Assembly: GCA_043747835.1 (NCBI GenBank) | Contig: JAYTOK010000051.1 | Span: 1 to 64,000, forward strand | Direction of reading: 5' to 3' | Length of the DNA: 64,000 nucleotides | DNA from: CADEED01 sp043747835 | Lineage (GTDB): Bacteria; Pseudomonadota; Gammaproteobacteria; Steroidobacterales; Steroidobacteraceae | Shown here: positions 52,648 to 63,725 of the stretch, piece after piece | Position numbering within the stretch: the stretch's first letter is position 1 | How the letters are laid out: each line of letters opens with the position of its first letter | Translations under genes and position numbers: made by a program | The notes under the pieces: generated by a model | Databases searched by the model: none | What the model saw: the letters and a program-made list of their open reading frames with translations, nothing else | What the model was told of the DNA's origin: nothing

Positions 52648-53337
52648 ATGAAAAAAACCATCGCCATCGTCGAAGACGAACGCGCCATCCGCGACAACTA
52701 CGCCGCCGCTTTTTCCCGCGAGGGTTACGCCGTCCGCGGCTATCCGAACCGGCGCGAAGCCATGGCCGCGTTCGTTGCGCGTCTGCCGGACCTGGCGGTC
52801 ATCGACATCTCCCTCGAGGACGAACCCGAGGGCGGCTTCGAGCTGTGCCGCGAGCTGCGCGGACTGTCCCCCGAGCTGCCGATCATCTTCCTCACCGCGC
52901 GCGACAGCGAACTCGACGCGGTGTCCGGGCTGCGCCTGGGCGCCGACGATTTCCTGACGAAGGACCTGTCGCTCGCGCATCTCATCGCGCGCGTGAACGC
53001 GCTGTTCCGCCGCGTCGACGCGTTGCGCCGCCCGACCGAGGAGAAGCAGGTCGTACGCCGCGGCGCGCTCTCGCTCGACTCGGAGCGCATGTCGGTGACG
53101 TGGAACGGCGAGGTCGTGCTGCTCTCGCTCACGGAATTCTGGATCGTGTACGCGCTGACCAAGCATCCGGGTCACGTGAAGAATCGCCAGCAGCTCATGG
53201 ACGCGGCCAACGTCGTGCTCGACGACAACACGATCACCTCTCACATCAAGCGCATTCGCCGCAAGTTCCAGGTCGTCGACGAGAAGTTCGATGCCGTGCA
53301 CACCGTGTACGGCATGGGCTATCGCTGGGTCGAGTGA
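52648..53337 (+). CDS. pdsR: Response regulator of the proteobacterial dedicated sortase system
   Basis: A 229-residue OmpR-type regulator: receiver (D10, D53 phospho-acceptor, DFLTKDLS) and a winged helix (TEFWIVYALTKHPGH, then HIKRIRRKF). The sequence fits the response regulator that co-occurs with the proteobacterial dedicated sortase. The start at 52648 follows AGGAAG. It is 16 bp upstream of the matching kinase. Confidence 0.8.
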   Translation: MKKTIAIVEDERAIRDNYAAAFSREGYAVRGYPNRREAMAAFVARLPDLAVIDISLEDEPEGGFELCRELRGLSPELPIIFLTARDSELDAVSGLRLGADDFLTKDLSLAHLIARVNALFRRVDALRRPTEEKQVVRRGALSLDSERMSVTWNGEVVLLSLTEFWIVYALTKHPGHVKNRQQLMDAANVVLDDNTITSHIKRIRRKFQVVDEKFDAVHTVYGMGYRWVE

Positions 53338-53353
53338 CGGACAGGAGCGACGC

Positions 53354-55486
53354 TTGGGCCGCCTGACCGACCTGCTGAACTTCGGACCGATCTCGCCGTT
53401 TCGGCTCCGGACCAAACTACTGGTGCTGGCGCTCACCACGCTCACGCTGCCGTGGGCAGGCTGCCAGTACGCGCGCGAGATGGAATCCGTCTTGCGCGAG
53501 AGCGAACAGCAATCGCTGCTCGCCGTGGCAACGACGATCGCCGGATCACTCAAGGGCAAGCAGGAGCTGTTGTTCCGCGACGATGCGATGCCCGGCCTCG
53601 AGAGCATGAACTCGCACGACCTGACGCCAGTGGTGCTGTCGGGCGCCCCGCTCGTCGACGGCCGCGCCGACGAATGGGATTCGAACGCGCGCAATGTCGT
53701 GCGCGTCGCCGGCCCCGGTGGCGATGGACTGAGACTTCTCTCCGCTACCCACGAACGCTGGCTGTTCCTCGCGCTGCTCGTGCGCGACGACAAACTCGTG
53801 TTCGACGCATCCGAGCTCGCCCCGCTCGATCCGGATCGTCTGGGCGACCGAATCTGGCTCGCGTTCGACGACAAGCGGGGCGGACAGCAGCGACTGTTCT
53901 TCGGCAGCACAGGCGCGGGCACGCTGCGCGGCCGGCGCATCGAGACTCGGGAGTACGGTCGCGAGGAAGCCATCGAGGAACCGCGCATCAACGCCGTGTG
54001 GCAGCGCACGCGCGACGGCACGGGCTACGTGCTCGAGATCGCCATCCCGCTGTCCCAGATCGGTCAGCACATCGGCGTGCTCGTCGATGACAGGGATCGG
54101 CGCGGCGCGGCGCGCTCGAGCTATGGCACGCTCGACGCATCCGACCTGCGCGCGACCGGACGGCTCATCGCGGCCTCACCGGATCTCAGCGATCACCTGC
54201 GCCAGTTTTCTCAGCCCGGCGTCGAGCTCACCGTGGTTTCGTCGACCAATGCCATCCTCACGCGCCTCGACGCGCCCGCCCTGCCCGGCGACTACACGAG
54301 GATGCGCGGTTTCCTGCCGCGCATGTACCGGCTGTTCCTCGACGGCGGCGCGATCCCGCGCAGCGTCTCGCAAGCCGATCGCGAACGCGCCGCGCGCGAG
54401 CTCACCGAACGCGCGACGCGCGGCAAGCCGTCGACCTCCGTCTATTCGGGTCCCTACGAAAACCGTGTCGTCGTGGCCGCTGCGGCGCCGATCTTCACGT
54501 TGGACGGAAAGCGCGTCATCGGCGTGATCCAGCTCGCACAGACCGCGGACCGTTGGCTCACGCTGCGGGACCGCGCGCTCACCCGCCTGCTGAACCTCAC
54601 GCTGTTCGTAACCTTGTTCACCGTGGTGGCCGCCTTCTGGTTCGCCGGCCGCATGACGTTGCGCATCAGCCGGTTGGGCGCCGCGAGCGAAAACGCGCTG
54701 AGTCGCGAAGGGAATCTGTCGCGCGCATTGCCCGAGGCCGATGCGCGCGACGAGCTCGGCGATCTCTCGCGCAGCTTTTCTTCGCTGCTCGGCCGTCTGG
54801 ACGAATACACCGGCTACCTGCGCACGCTCGCCGGAAAACTCGCGCACGAGATCCGCACGCCGCTCACGATCATCCGGTCGTCGCTGGAGAACCTGGAGTC
54901 CGAGGCGCAGTCGGCGAACGGTGAGAACGCCAGGGTCTATCTGGCACGCGCGCGCGAGGGTGCGGAACGCCTGGGCGCGATCCTCACGGCGATGGGCGCC
55001 GCCACCAAGGTCGAAGAAGCGATCGCGCATAGCGAGCGCCAGCGCTTCGACATGGCCGCCCTCGTACGCGCCGCGGTCGACGCTTATGGCGGGGCCTTTC
55101 CGCAGCGTCGCTTCAGCCTCGATGCGCCGAGAGAGCCGATTTACATCAACGGCGCGCCCGATCTGATCGTGCAGCTTCTCGACAAGCTCATCGACAATGC
55201 TGTCGATTTCAGCGCCGATGGCGCCACGATTTCCGTGGTTCTTCGCGCCGAGCCGGCGCATGCATTGCTGTCCGTCGCGAATCCGGGGCCGCCGTTGCCG
55301 ACCGAAGGCGCAGCGAAGTTGTTCGAATCGCTGTGGCAGTCCCGAGCCGAGGCGGACAAACGTCCCCACTTCGGATTGGGTCTCTACATCGTCCGGCTCA
55401 TCGCCGAATTCCACGGCGGGATAGCCGAAGCGGCCACGTTGCCCGGCGACGCCGGTGCCGTGTTCTCGATCTGTCTGCCCCGCTGA
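53354..55486 (+). CDS. pdsS: Sensor histidine kinase of the proteobacterial dedicated sortase system
   Basis: A 710-residue membrane kinase: N-terminal transmembrane helix (LVLALTTLTLPWAG), a large periplasmic region with a CBM9-like/DOMON segment (VDGRADEWDS, about 100), a second helix (about 410), HAMP-like linker, HisKA with HEIRTPLTII, and HATPase (LIDNAVDF, HFGLGLYIVRLIAEFHGG). The family normally accompanies a class-specific sortase and its LPXTG-type target, neither of which is in view. TTG start at 53354 after GGAG. Confidence 0.8.
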   Translation: MGRLTDLLNFGPISPFRLRTKLLVLALTTLTLPWAGCQYAREMESVLRESEQQSLLAVATTIAGSLKGKQELLFRDDAMPGLESMNSHDLTPVVLSGAPLVDGRADEWDSNARNVVRVAGPGGDGLRLLSATHERWLFLALLVRDDKLVFDASELAPLDPDRLGDRIWLAFDDKRGGQQRLFFGSTGAGTLRGRRIETREYGREEAIEEPRINAVWQRTRDGTGYVLEIAIPLSQIGQHIGVLVDDRDRRGAARSSYGTLDASDLRATGRLIAASPDLSDHLRQFSQPGVELTVVSSTNAILTRLDAPALPGDYTRMRGFLPRMYRLFLDGGAIPRSVSQADRERAARELTERATRGKPSTSVYSGPYENRVVVAAAAPIFTLDGKRVIGVIQLAQTADRWLTLRDRALTRLLNLTLFVTLFTVVAAFWFAGRMTLRISRLGAASENALSREGNLSRALPEADARDELGDLSRSFSSLLGRLDEYTGYLRTLAGKLAHEIRTPLTIIRSSLENLESEAQSANGENARVYLARAREGAERLGAILTAMGAATKVEEAIAHSERQRFDMAALVRAAVDAYGGAFPQRRFSLDAPREPIYINGAPDLIVQLLDKLIDNAVDFSADGATISVVLRAEPAHALLSVANPGPPLPTEGAAKLFESLWQSRAEADKRPHFGLGLYIVRLIAEFHGGIAEAATLPGDAGAVFSICLPR

Positions 55487-55973
55487 ACGCACGCCCGACA
55501 CATCCAGATCTCCGGCCCGCGGCCGATATGCTGTTCGGACAGAATCCTGTCGCGCGCCTGAGACATTGTGGCGGCAACGATTCGGCGTATGATCCGGCGC
55601 CAAGCAGTCGGCAAATACGCGCTAAGTGGCTGAATTCAGGGTCTCTCTCGACGGCGTACCAGGATTGCGAGTGATGGGCTTCCCGCGATGCATCAACAAG
55701 TGATGCGCGAAGCACACAACGATTTTGCAGACAGAAAACTTAAGGATTTGCTCACGGACACGGGTTCAGTCGGTAGCGAAGTTTTGGCTACTGGCGAGGA
55801 CGAAAGATGCGTGAACTGACACGCGGGCTTGAGTGTTTAGCCGGAGGTCGCAAGACCACCAACGTCCCAGCCGCAACGTATTTGAGTCCGTGTGGTCGAC
55901 CTGGTCGGCTGACAGCGATTACCTAAGTCGACGACGACGTAACTAACAAGCCCCGCTCTGCGGGGCTTTTTTT
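55487..55973 (+). ncRNA. Possible structured RNA between the sortase kinase and a lipoprotein gene
   Basis: A 538-bp stretch (55487-56024) without a gene. The part from about 55660 ends in a strong intrinsic terminator (55949-55973) that no coding gene needs, since the kinase stops 460 bases earlier. Local hairpins are visible: GGTC-GCAA-GACC (GNRA loop, near 55845) and GTAGC/GCTAC (near 55785). Several GGA triplets occur (55663, 55744, 55757, 55798, 55840), a feature of CsrA-titrating RNAs. It does not match 6S RNA, tmRNA, RNase P RNA or SRP RNA in my reading. The 5' end is unknown. Confidence 0.35.
55949..55973 (+). terminator. Strong intrinsic terminator
   Basis: AGCCCCGC (55949-55956), loop TCT, GCGGGGCT (55960-55967), then TTTTTT. 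Confidence 0.85.
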
Positions 55974-56024
55974 ATGAGACGCGCTCCCGTTCCGCCGGCG
56001 TGCCCATCGCTAGAATTCCGGGCG

Positions 56025-56570
56025 ATGCGCAAACCCGCCCTCGCCCTCTTGTTGTTAGCCGCCGTCGCGGCGCTCTCCGGCTGCGGAAAGCTCGATCCTG
56101 TTTCGGCGCGCGAATTCATCGACGAGGCCGACGACATCGCGCGCAAACGCTTCGCGCCCGAGATCTGCGAGCTGCGCGGCGAGAATTTCAAGCTGCGGCA
56201 GACATTCCACTCGGACAACGCGCGATTGCCACCCACCGCGCTCGAGCTAGACCGCAAGATGTTCTGCGTCGAGGCCGGGAAGTTCGGGAGACTCCGGCAA
56301 TACAAACTCGAGCGCCATTCGCTCGAAGTGGATCTCGCCGCCGATCGCAAGACCGCGCGAGTGTCCGCGGTGTACACCGAAACGCTGCCTTACTACGACC
56401 CCGACCGCACCCCGGCCACACCCGATGATTTCTACGAGTGGCAGGTGCTCGACGTCCGCGACGAATCGGTGATCGGCATCGAAAGTGGAGACGTCGTGTT
56501 CCTGAACACGGACAGCGTCGTCAAACAGAAGCTCGTCCGCAAGGACGAGATTCAATTGCCGTACGACTGA
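56025..56570 (+). CDS. Lipoprotein of unknown function
   Basis: A 181-residue lipoprotein (lipobox ALSGC, Cys about 16). The mature part is charged, with EFIDEADDIARKRFAPEICELRG and a PYYDPDRTPATPDDFYEW segment. No family recognised. It is followed at once by a second exported protein (TGA, one base, ATG), so they form an operon. Confidence 0.65.
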   Translation: MRKPALALLLLAAVAALSGCGKLDPVSAREFIDEADDIARKRFAPEICELRGENFKLRQTFHSDNARLPPTALELDRKMFCVEAGKFGRLRQYKLERHSLEVDLAADRKTARVSAVYTETLPYYDPDRTPATPDDFYEWQVLDVRDESVIGIESGDVVFLNTDSVVKQKLVRKDEIQLPYD

Positions 56571-56571
56571 T

Positions 56572-57045
56572 ATGCGCGCTCTCGCTGGCCCGGCCATGCT
56601 CGCCGTCATCGTCGGTGCCTTCTTCATCTCGAGGCAATTCTCGGGCGAAAACCTTCCACCGCGCGATTTCACGGCGCTCGAGTTCGCCGGCGCCGATGAC
56701 CCTCAAGTCGGCAGTTGCTATTCGCTGAGCACGATGATCGTCGCCAATCGCGTGACGGGTGCATCGACGGCGTCGTGGGAATCCCCGCGCGAAGGCACGT
56801 GGAAACTCAAGCTCGAATCCGTCGTGCAGGGCTACTCCGGTCCTGTGCATACGTTTCGCACGCTGACATTCGAGCAGTCCGGCGACCTGGTGCGACTCGT
56901 GTCCGTCGACGCGTCGAAAGACCAGCCGAATACGCTCAAGGCGAACATCGACGATCTGCTCGATGCGCCGAATTCGATGCGTTCCACTCCCGTCGATCGC
57001 TGCGGCAAGAACGGCGGCACCGGCTACCTCTACAAGGCGCGCTAA
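56572..57045 (+). CDS. Exported hypothetical protein
   Basis: A 157-residue protein with an N-terminal hydrophobic anchor (about 5-20) and a soluble domain with two cysteines far apart (about 49 and 142). No family recognised. It is co-transcribed with the lipoprotein. Confidence 0.6.
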   Translation: MRALAGPAMLAVIVGAFFISRQFSGENLPPRDFTALEFAGADDPQVGSCYSLSTMIVANRVTGASTASWESPREGTWKLKLESVVQGYSGPVHTFRTLTFEQSGDLVRLVSVDASKDQPNTLKANIDDLLDAPNSMRSTPVDRCGKNGGTGYLYKAR

Positions 57046-57088
57046 CCCGCCGACCTTTCGCGCGCGGGATGTGGCATCTTGCGCGCCC

Positions 57089-57685
57089 ATGAGCTCCGCC
57101 CCCGCGTCATTCGCCCTTCTTCTGGTCATCGGCCTCGTCAGCGTCATCGCGTTCAGCGCGCCCCGCCTCGTCGAGCGCAACCTGCTGCGGCCGTACCACG
57201 TACTGCGGCGCCGGGATTTCATCCCCCTCATCACCTGCGGCTTCATCCACGCGAACTGGAGCCACCTGATCTTCAACGCGCTGACGCTGTACTTCTTCGG
57301 GCCCAACCTCGAAGCCACGATCGGGACGCCGCATTTCCTCGCGCTGTACTTCATCGGCCTCGTGCTGAGCAGCGCGGGCACGGTCTGGAAGCATCGCGAC
57401 GATCCTAACTACGCGTCGCTCGGCGCGTCGGGAGCGATCCTTTCCGTTCTGTTCGCGTACATCGTCTACTACCCGACGCAGATGCTGTACCTCTACTTCG
57501 CGATCCCGATCCCGGCGGTGCTGTTCGCGTTCGGCTATCTCGCGTACACGATCTGGGCGTCGAAGAATCCGCACGGCGGGATCAACCACGATGCGCATCT
57601 CGATGGGGCGTTGACGGGGCTGCTTTTCGTTGCGCTGACGGATTTCGGCGCGTGGCGGCGGGCGTTTGATCTGATGCTGGGGTAG
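57089..57685 (+). CDS. Rhomboid family intramembrane serine protease
   Basis: A 198-residue membrane protein with six helices. Catalytic serine in LGASGAILSV and histidine in INHDAHLDGALTG; the L1-loop histidine-asparagine motif HANWSHLIFNALTLYFFG is present. It cleaves transmembrane substrates. The start at 57089 gives the usual length. A palindrome follows at 57730. Confidence 0.9.
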   Translation: MSSAPASFALLLVIGLVSVIAFSAPRLVERNLLRPYHVLRRRDFIPLITCGFIHANWSHLIFNALTLYFFGPNLEATIGTPHFLALYFIGLVLSSAGTVWKHRDDPNYASLGASGAILSVLFAYIVYYPTQMLYLYFAIPIPAVLFAFGYLAYTIWASKNPHGGINHDAHLDGALTGLLFVALTDFGAWRRAFDLMLG

Positions 57686-57729
57686 CGGCGCGCGGGGAAG
57701 CATGGGTATGCGGGTTGGATGCCTTTGCA

Positions 57730-57799
57730 GCCCTCAATGTCGATCGCGCTTAAAAAAAGTGGAAGACCACTTTTTTGAAGCGCGATCGACATTGAGGGC
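57730..57799. repeat. 70-bp palindrome (33-bp arms)
   Basis: 57730-57762 pairs with 57767-57799 around the four-base loop AAGA, with one mismatch. The stem tip is an A7/T6 tract and the outer half is GC-rich (GCCCTCAATG...). It lies between the convergent rhomboid and oxygenase genes and may act as a bidirectional terminator. Confidence 0.88.
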
Positions 57800-57853
57800 C
57801 GCGGAACGATTCAAACGAAAGGCGGCGAAACGAATCCGTTCGAAATCCGGACG

Positions 57854-58483
57854 CTAAAACCACGAATAGTTGAAGCTGATCGAGATGCGCTCCGCTTCGG
57901 TCGGATTCGGCGCCACTTCGTGCCGCAGCCAGCTCTCGAACAGCACGACCTTCCCCGCTTCTGCCGGCACCGTCACCCACACCTGATTCTCGCGCCGCGC
58001 CTTCGCGCGCCGCGGCGGTGCTGCCATGTAGCGGTCGAGCCGAGGGTCTTCGAACTTCAGGCCAGAGCAGCCGCGCGGCGTGCGCACGTAGTAAGTCCCG
58101 CTGATGCTCGCGAGCGGATGCAGGTGCAGGCCATGCACCACCTGCCGGTTCATGACGTTCACCCAGCAGTCCGTCATCGCGAGTTTGCGGCCCTTGAGGT
58201 CGAAGTCCAGCTCCCGCGCGAATGCGCGGACGTGCGTGTCGATGCGCTTCTCGAGCGCCGCGAACGTCGGCGACATTCGGTGCATGCGCGACAGCGAGTT
58301 GTACGAGGTGTACCCACCGGGATAGTTAGTTTCGGACCAGGCGCGGCCGCCAGCGTCCTCGAGGGCGAGCTGCCGGCATTCGCGCAACAGCCTCGAGTTG
58401 AGGTCCGCCTTCGAAAGAGGGGCACGTGCGCCGCCGAGCGACGCAACGAGCACACGGGTCGGGAACAGGGCTAACAGTGACAT
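57854..58483 (-). CDS. Putative 2OG-Fe(II) oxygenase (TIGR02466 type)
   Basis: A 209-residue protein: the iron ligands are likely HLHP (about 127) and RHEVAPN (about 187), with the 2-oxoglutarate arginine near the C-terminus (ERISISFNYSW). The family of phage and bacterial oxygenases has an unknown substrate. Start at 58483 chosen to fit the family; no strong ribosome site. Confidence 0.75.
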   Translation of the reverse strand: MSLLALFPTRVLVASLGGARAPLSKADLNSRLLRECRQLALEDAGGRAWSETNYPGGYTSYNSLSRMHRMSPTFAALEKRIDTHVRAFARELDFDLKGRKLAMTDCWVNVMNRQVVHGLHLHPLASISGTYYVRTPRGCSGLKFEDPRLDRYMAAPPRRAKARRENQVWVTVPAEAGKVVLFESWLRHEVAPNPTEAERISISFNYSWF

Positions 58484-58528
58484 CGGGCCAGCATAGGGAA
58501 TCTCTGGCGAGCCGCAAAGTCGCCTGTC

Positions 58529-58534
58529 TATACT
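58529..58534 (+). promoter_or_regulatory. Candidate -10 element of the SMP-30-like gene
   Basis: TATACT at 58529-58534, with a weak TGGCGA 18 bases upstream. The expected start is about 25 bases before the ATG at 58565, next to GAGGGG. Confidence 0.35.
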
Positions 58535-58564
58535 TCGCGTCCTTTTCAACGAGGGGACGCGGAC

Positions 58565-59401
58565 ATGAAGACGATCGGGGTAGTTTTGATTTCACTGGGC
58601 GTGGTCGCAACGGCGCAGGCCCACGACCACAAGCTCACGCAACTCTGGCAATCGGCAGCCACGCTCAAGGTGCCGGAGTCCGTGCGCTTCGATGCGAAAC
58701 GCAAGGTTCTCTACGTCGCGAACATCGACGGGCAGCCCTGGGAGGTCGATGGAAAGGGGTCCATCGGCAAGCTCGGGCTCGACGGCAAGGTCATCGCGGC
58801 GGAATGGATCACCGGTCTCGACTGCCCGAAGGGCATGGCGCTGTCGGATGACAACAAGACGCTGTACGTCGCCGACGCGGGCGGGATCGTGGTCATCGAC
58901 ATCGACGCCGGCAAGGTCTCGAGCAAGATCGCGATCCCCGAAGGCCAGCGTCTCAACGATCTCGTCAACGACAAGGGCACACTCTATGTGTCGGACTCGG
59001 GTGGCAAAAAGGTGTTCGTCGTGAAGGACGGCAAGGCGTCCGTTTATCTCGACGAGACAGTGCTCAAGGGACCGAACGGCGTGCTCATGCACAATGGCGC
59101 GCTGCTCGTGCTCGACAACGAGAGCGTGAACCGCGTGAAGAAAGACAAGTCACTCGAGGTGCTCGCGAGCGGCATGCCGGGCGGCGCCGACGGCATCGAA
59201 AACGTCAAGGGTGACGAGTTCATCGTCTCCGTCTGGGGCGGTGCGATCTGGTACGTGCACGCGGACGGAGAGAAACAACTGCTGTTCGACGGCAAGGCCG
59301 TTGACACGAAGACCGCGGACATCGGCTGGGATCCGGCGACCCAGACGATCTACGTGCCGACGTTCTGGAAGAACACGGTCGTCGCTTACAAGGTCGAGTG
59401 A
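58565..59401 (+). CDS. Periplasmic SMP-30/NHL-type beta-propeller protein
   Basis: A 278-residue protein with a signal peptide (about 1-19, AQA-H) and a six-bladed propeller with repeated L-Y-V-A/S-D motifs (KVLYVANIDG, KTLYVADAGG, GTLYVSDSGG). It resembles gluconolactonase/SMP-30 proteins, so a lactonase or a binding role is possible. A terminator follows at 59427. Confidence 0.8.
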   Translation: MKTIGVVLISLGVVATAQAHDHKLTQLWQSAATLKVPESVRFDAKRKVLYVANIDGQPWEVDGKGSIGKLGLDGKVIAAEWITGLDCPKGMALSDDNKTLYVADAGGIVVIDIDAGKVSSKIAIPEGQRLNDLVNDKGTLYVSDSGGKKVFVVKDGKASVYLDETVLKGPNGVLMHNGALLVLDNESVNRVKKDKSLEVLASGMPGGADGIENVKGDEFIVSVWGGAIWYVHADGEKQLLFDGKAVDTKTADIGWDPATQTIYVPTFWKNTVVAYKVE

Positions 59402-59426
59402 TCTGTAGTTAGACGCCGGAGATGAG

Positions 59427-59453
59427 AGGGCGCCGAAAGGCGCCCTTTCTCTT
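59427..59453 (+). terminator. Terminator of the SMP-30-like gene
   Basis: AGGGCGCC (59427-59434), loop GAAA, GGCGCCCT (59439-59446), then T-rich. Confidence 0.8.
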
Positions 59454-59653
59454 TACTGGAGCCCGAACCAGGCCGCGACACCGGCGGCCGCGAGCACGAC
59501 CAGCGCATAGACGAGCATCCGTCCGCGACCTCCCCGCACGTCGGTCGCGCGCGCGCCGAAGATGCCCGTGTCCGCGAGCGGATCGTGCTCGCCGTCGCGC
59601 ATGTGCCGAGGCACGGCGCGGCGCTCGTGGTCGGGATCAGCCGGCAAGGTCAT
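59453..59653 (-). CDS. Small single-helix membrane protein (66 aa)
   Basis: A 66-residue protein: charged, proline-rich N-terminus (DHERRAVPRHMRDGEHDPLAD) and a C-terminal transmembrane helix (LVYALVVLAAAGVAAWFGL). Not recognised. Start uncertain. Confidence 0.5.
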   Translation of the reverse strand: MTLPADPDHERRAVPRHMRDGEHDPLADTGIFGARATDVRGGRGRMLVYALVVLAAAGVAAWFGLQ

Positions 59654-59794
59654 GCCGCGGAGCATAGGCCCGTCGCGCGTCTGCGGCCAGTGTGACTCGT
59701 TCCACACTTGCGGGCCGGGGCAGCAGGCGTCTCCCACAGTTATCCCCCAAGCTGCCGACAGCGGTTACAGAGTCGGAATGTCCGAGGGCGCGAC

Positions 59795-62325
<2,531 letters not shown>

Positions 62326-62329
<4 letters not shown>

Positions 62330-63657
62330 CTACGCGGGCGAATCGTGGACATCTGCCGCGCGTGCGTGGAGATGATCCTGATCGTCGACGCATCCGAATC
62401 GAACACGCAGTAGAGCCCCTGCGCTTCCTGTGGCGGATCGCCCACGAAGCTGTCGCCGGCCTTCCACATGAAATCCGCGTTCTTCGTGCGACCCGCTCCG
62501 CCCCAGGCCCAGAAATTCGAGCCCGCGATCGCATCGCCGGCGGCAGCACGTTTCGCGACGAGCTGGAAGATAGCGCCATAGAACTTGTCGCGGTAGAGAG
62601 TCGTCGCTGACGGACGGAATTCGCCGTTGTCGCGGTTGATGCCGAATTCCTCGAGCACGATCGGCTTGCGCATCTTGTTCGCGGCGTCGATGTGCCAGTC
62701 GAGGTAGTCCTTCATCTTCGTCCAGGCACCGTCGTACGTGGTCGCGGGATCCTTCGGGTTGAACCAGCCCCAGTTGGGCGCCCACATGTGGAACGTGAGG
62801 TAGTCGACGTTCTTCGACTGGTGGGAGATCACGAACAGCTCCTTGCTGCGCGCGGTGCCCATCCATCCTTCATTGCCCGTGCTCACGAGCTGCTTCGGGG
62901 CGAGCTTGCGGATGTAGCCCGACGTTTCGTGGATCCACTTCGTGAATACGTCGAAGTGCGGCCTGGCATTCGCGTCGCTGCCGGGGCGCGGCTCGTTCGC
63001 GAGCTGCCAGCTCATGATCGTCGGATCGTCAGAGTACGCGCGGCCGTTCACGCTGTTCTTGCGTGTCATCAGTTGTTTGATCGCGAAGCGGAACGCGTCC
63101 TGGGCCTTCGGTTCCCGGTAGAACGAAGCCGAGCTGTCGATGAACGAGTTCCAGTCGCCGGTGACGTCCGGATCCTGCACGGGCTTGTTGTTGGTCCAGG
63201 CGACGTATTGCGCCATTCCGCCGGACCACTGCCAGAAGTTGTTCAGATAGAGCACGGCCTTCATGTCGCGCTTCGCCATCTCGTCGAGCAGGAAATCCAG
63301 GCCCTGCCACAACGTCTCATCGAGGTGATTCGGACGCAGGATCACGGATGGCGTGACGGCGCGCTTGAGCTTGCTCGCTTCGGAGATCGCGAGCACCCGC
63401 AGATTCAAGACGCCCTCGGAGGCGAGTTGATCGAGTTCCTTGACTAGACGCGCGCGATCGCCGGTCTTGCCGGGCGAGCCCAGGTACATGCCGTACCAGA
63501 GGTTCGCGCCCGCGAAGTAGTAAGGCTTGCCGTCCAGCGTGAAATGCTTTCCGGCGACTTTCACGAATCCGCTTTGCGGATTGGCGGCCAGCGATCTGCC
63601 GGATAGTGTCAACGCGAGAACCACTACCGCCAGTGACGCGAATACTCGGGTTTTCAT
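62326..63657 (-). CDS. GH5-family endo-beta-1,4-mannanase
   Basis: A 443-residue secreted enzyme: signal peptide (1-25, LAA-N), and a TIM barrel of glycoside hydrolase family 5 (subfamily 7-like). Catalytic acid/base E222 in QLANEPRPG and nucleophile E337 in LEEFGI. It should cleave mannan or glucomannan. Start at 63657 yields the signal peptide. The stop codon overlaps that of the convergent hybrid kinase (62326-62329). Confidence 0.87.
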
Positions 63658-63725
63658 GGCCAGCGAGTCTAACGCCCGCCGACGCGCCCGTGTAGGGCGA
63701 CATACTTGCCGCAATCGCCGCTGCG

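Noticed and set aside
55487..55973. 6S RNA, tmRNA, RNase P RNA or SRP RNA
   Set aside because: None of the conserved segments of these RNAs is visible (for example the tmRNA tRNA-like ends or the SRP GGAA/AGCA bulges).
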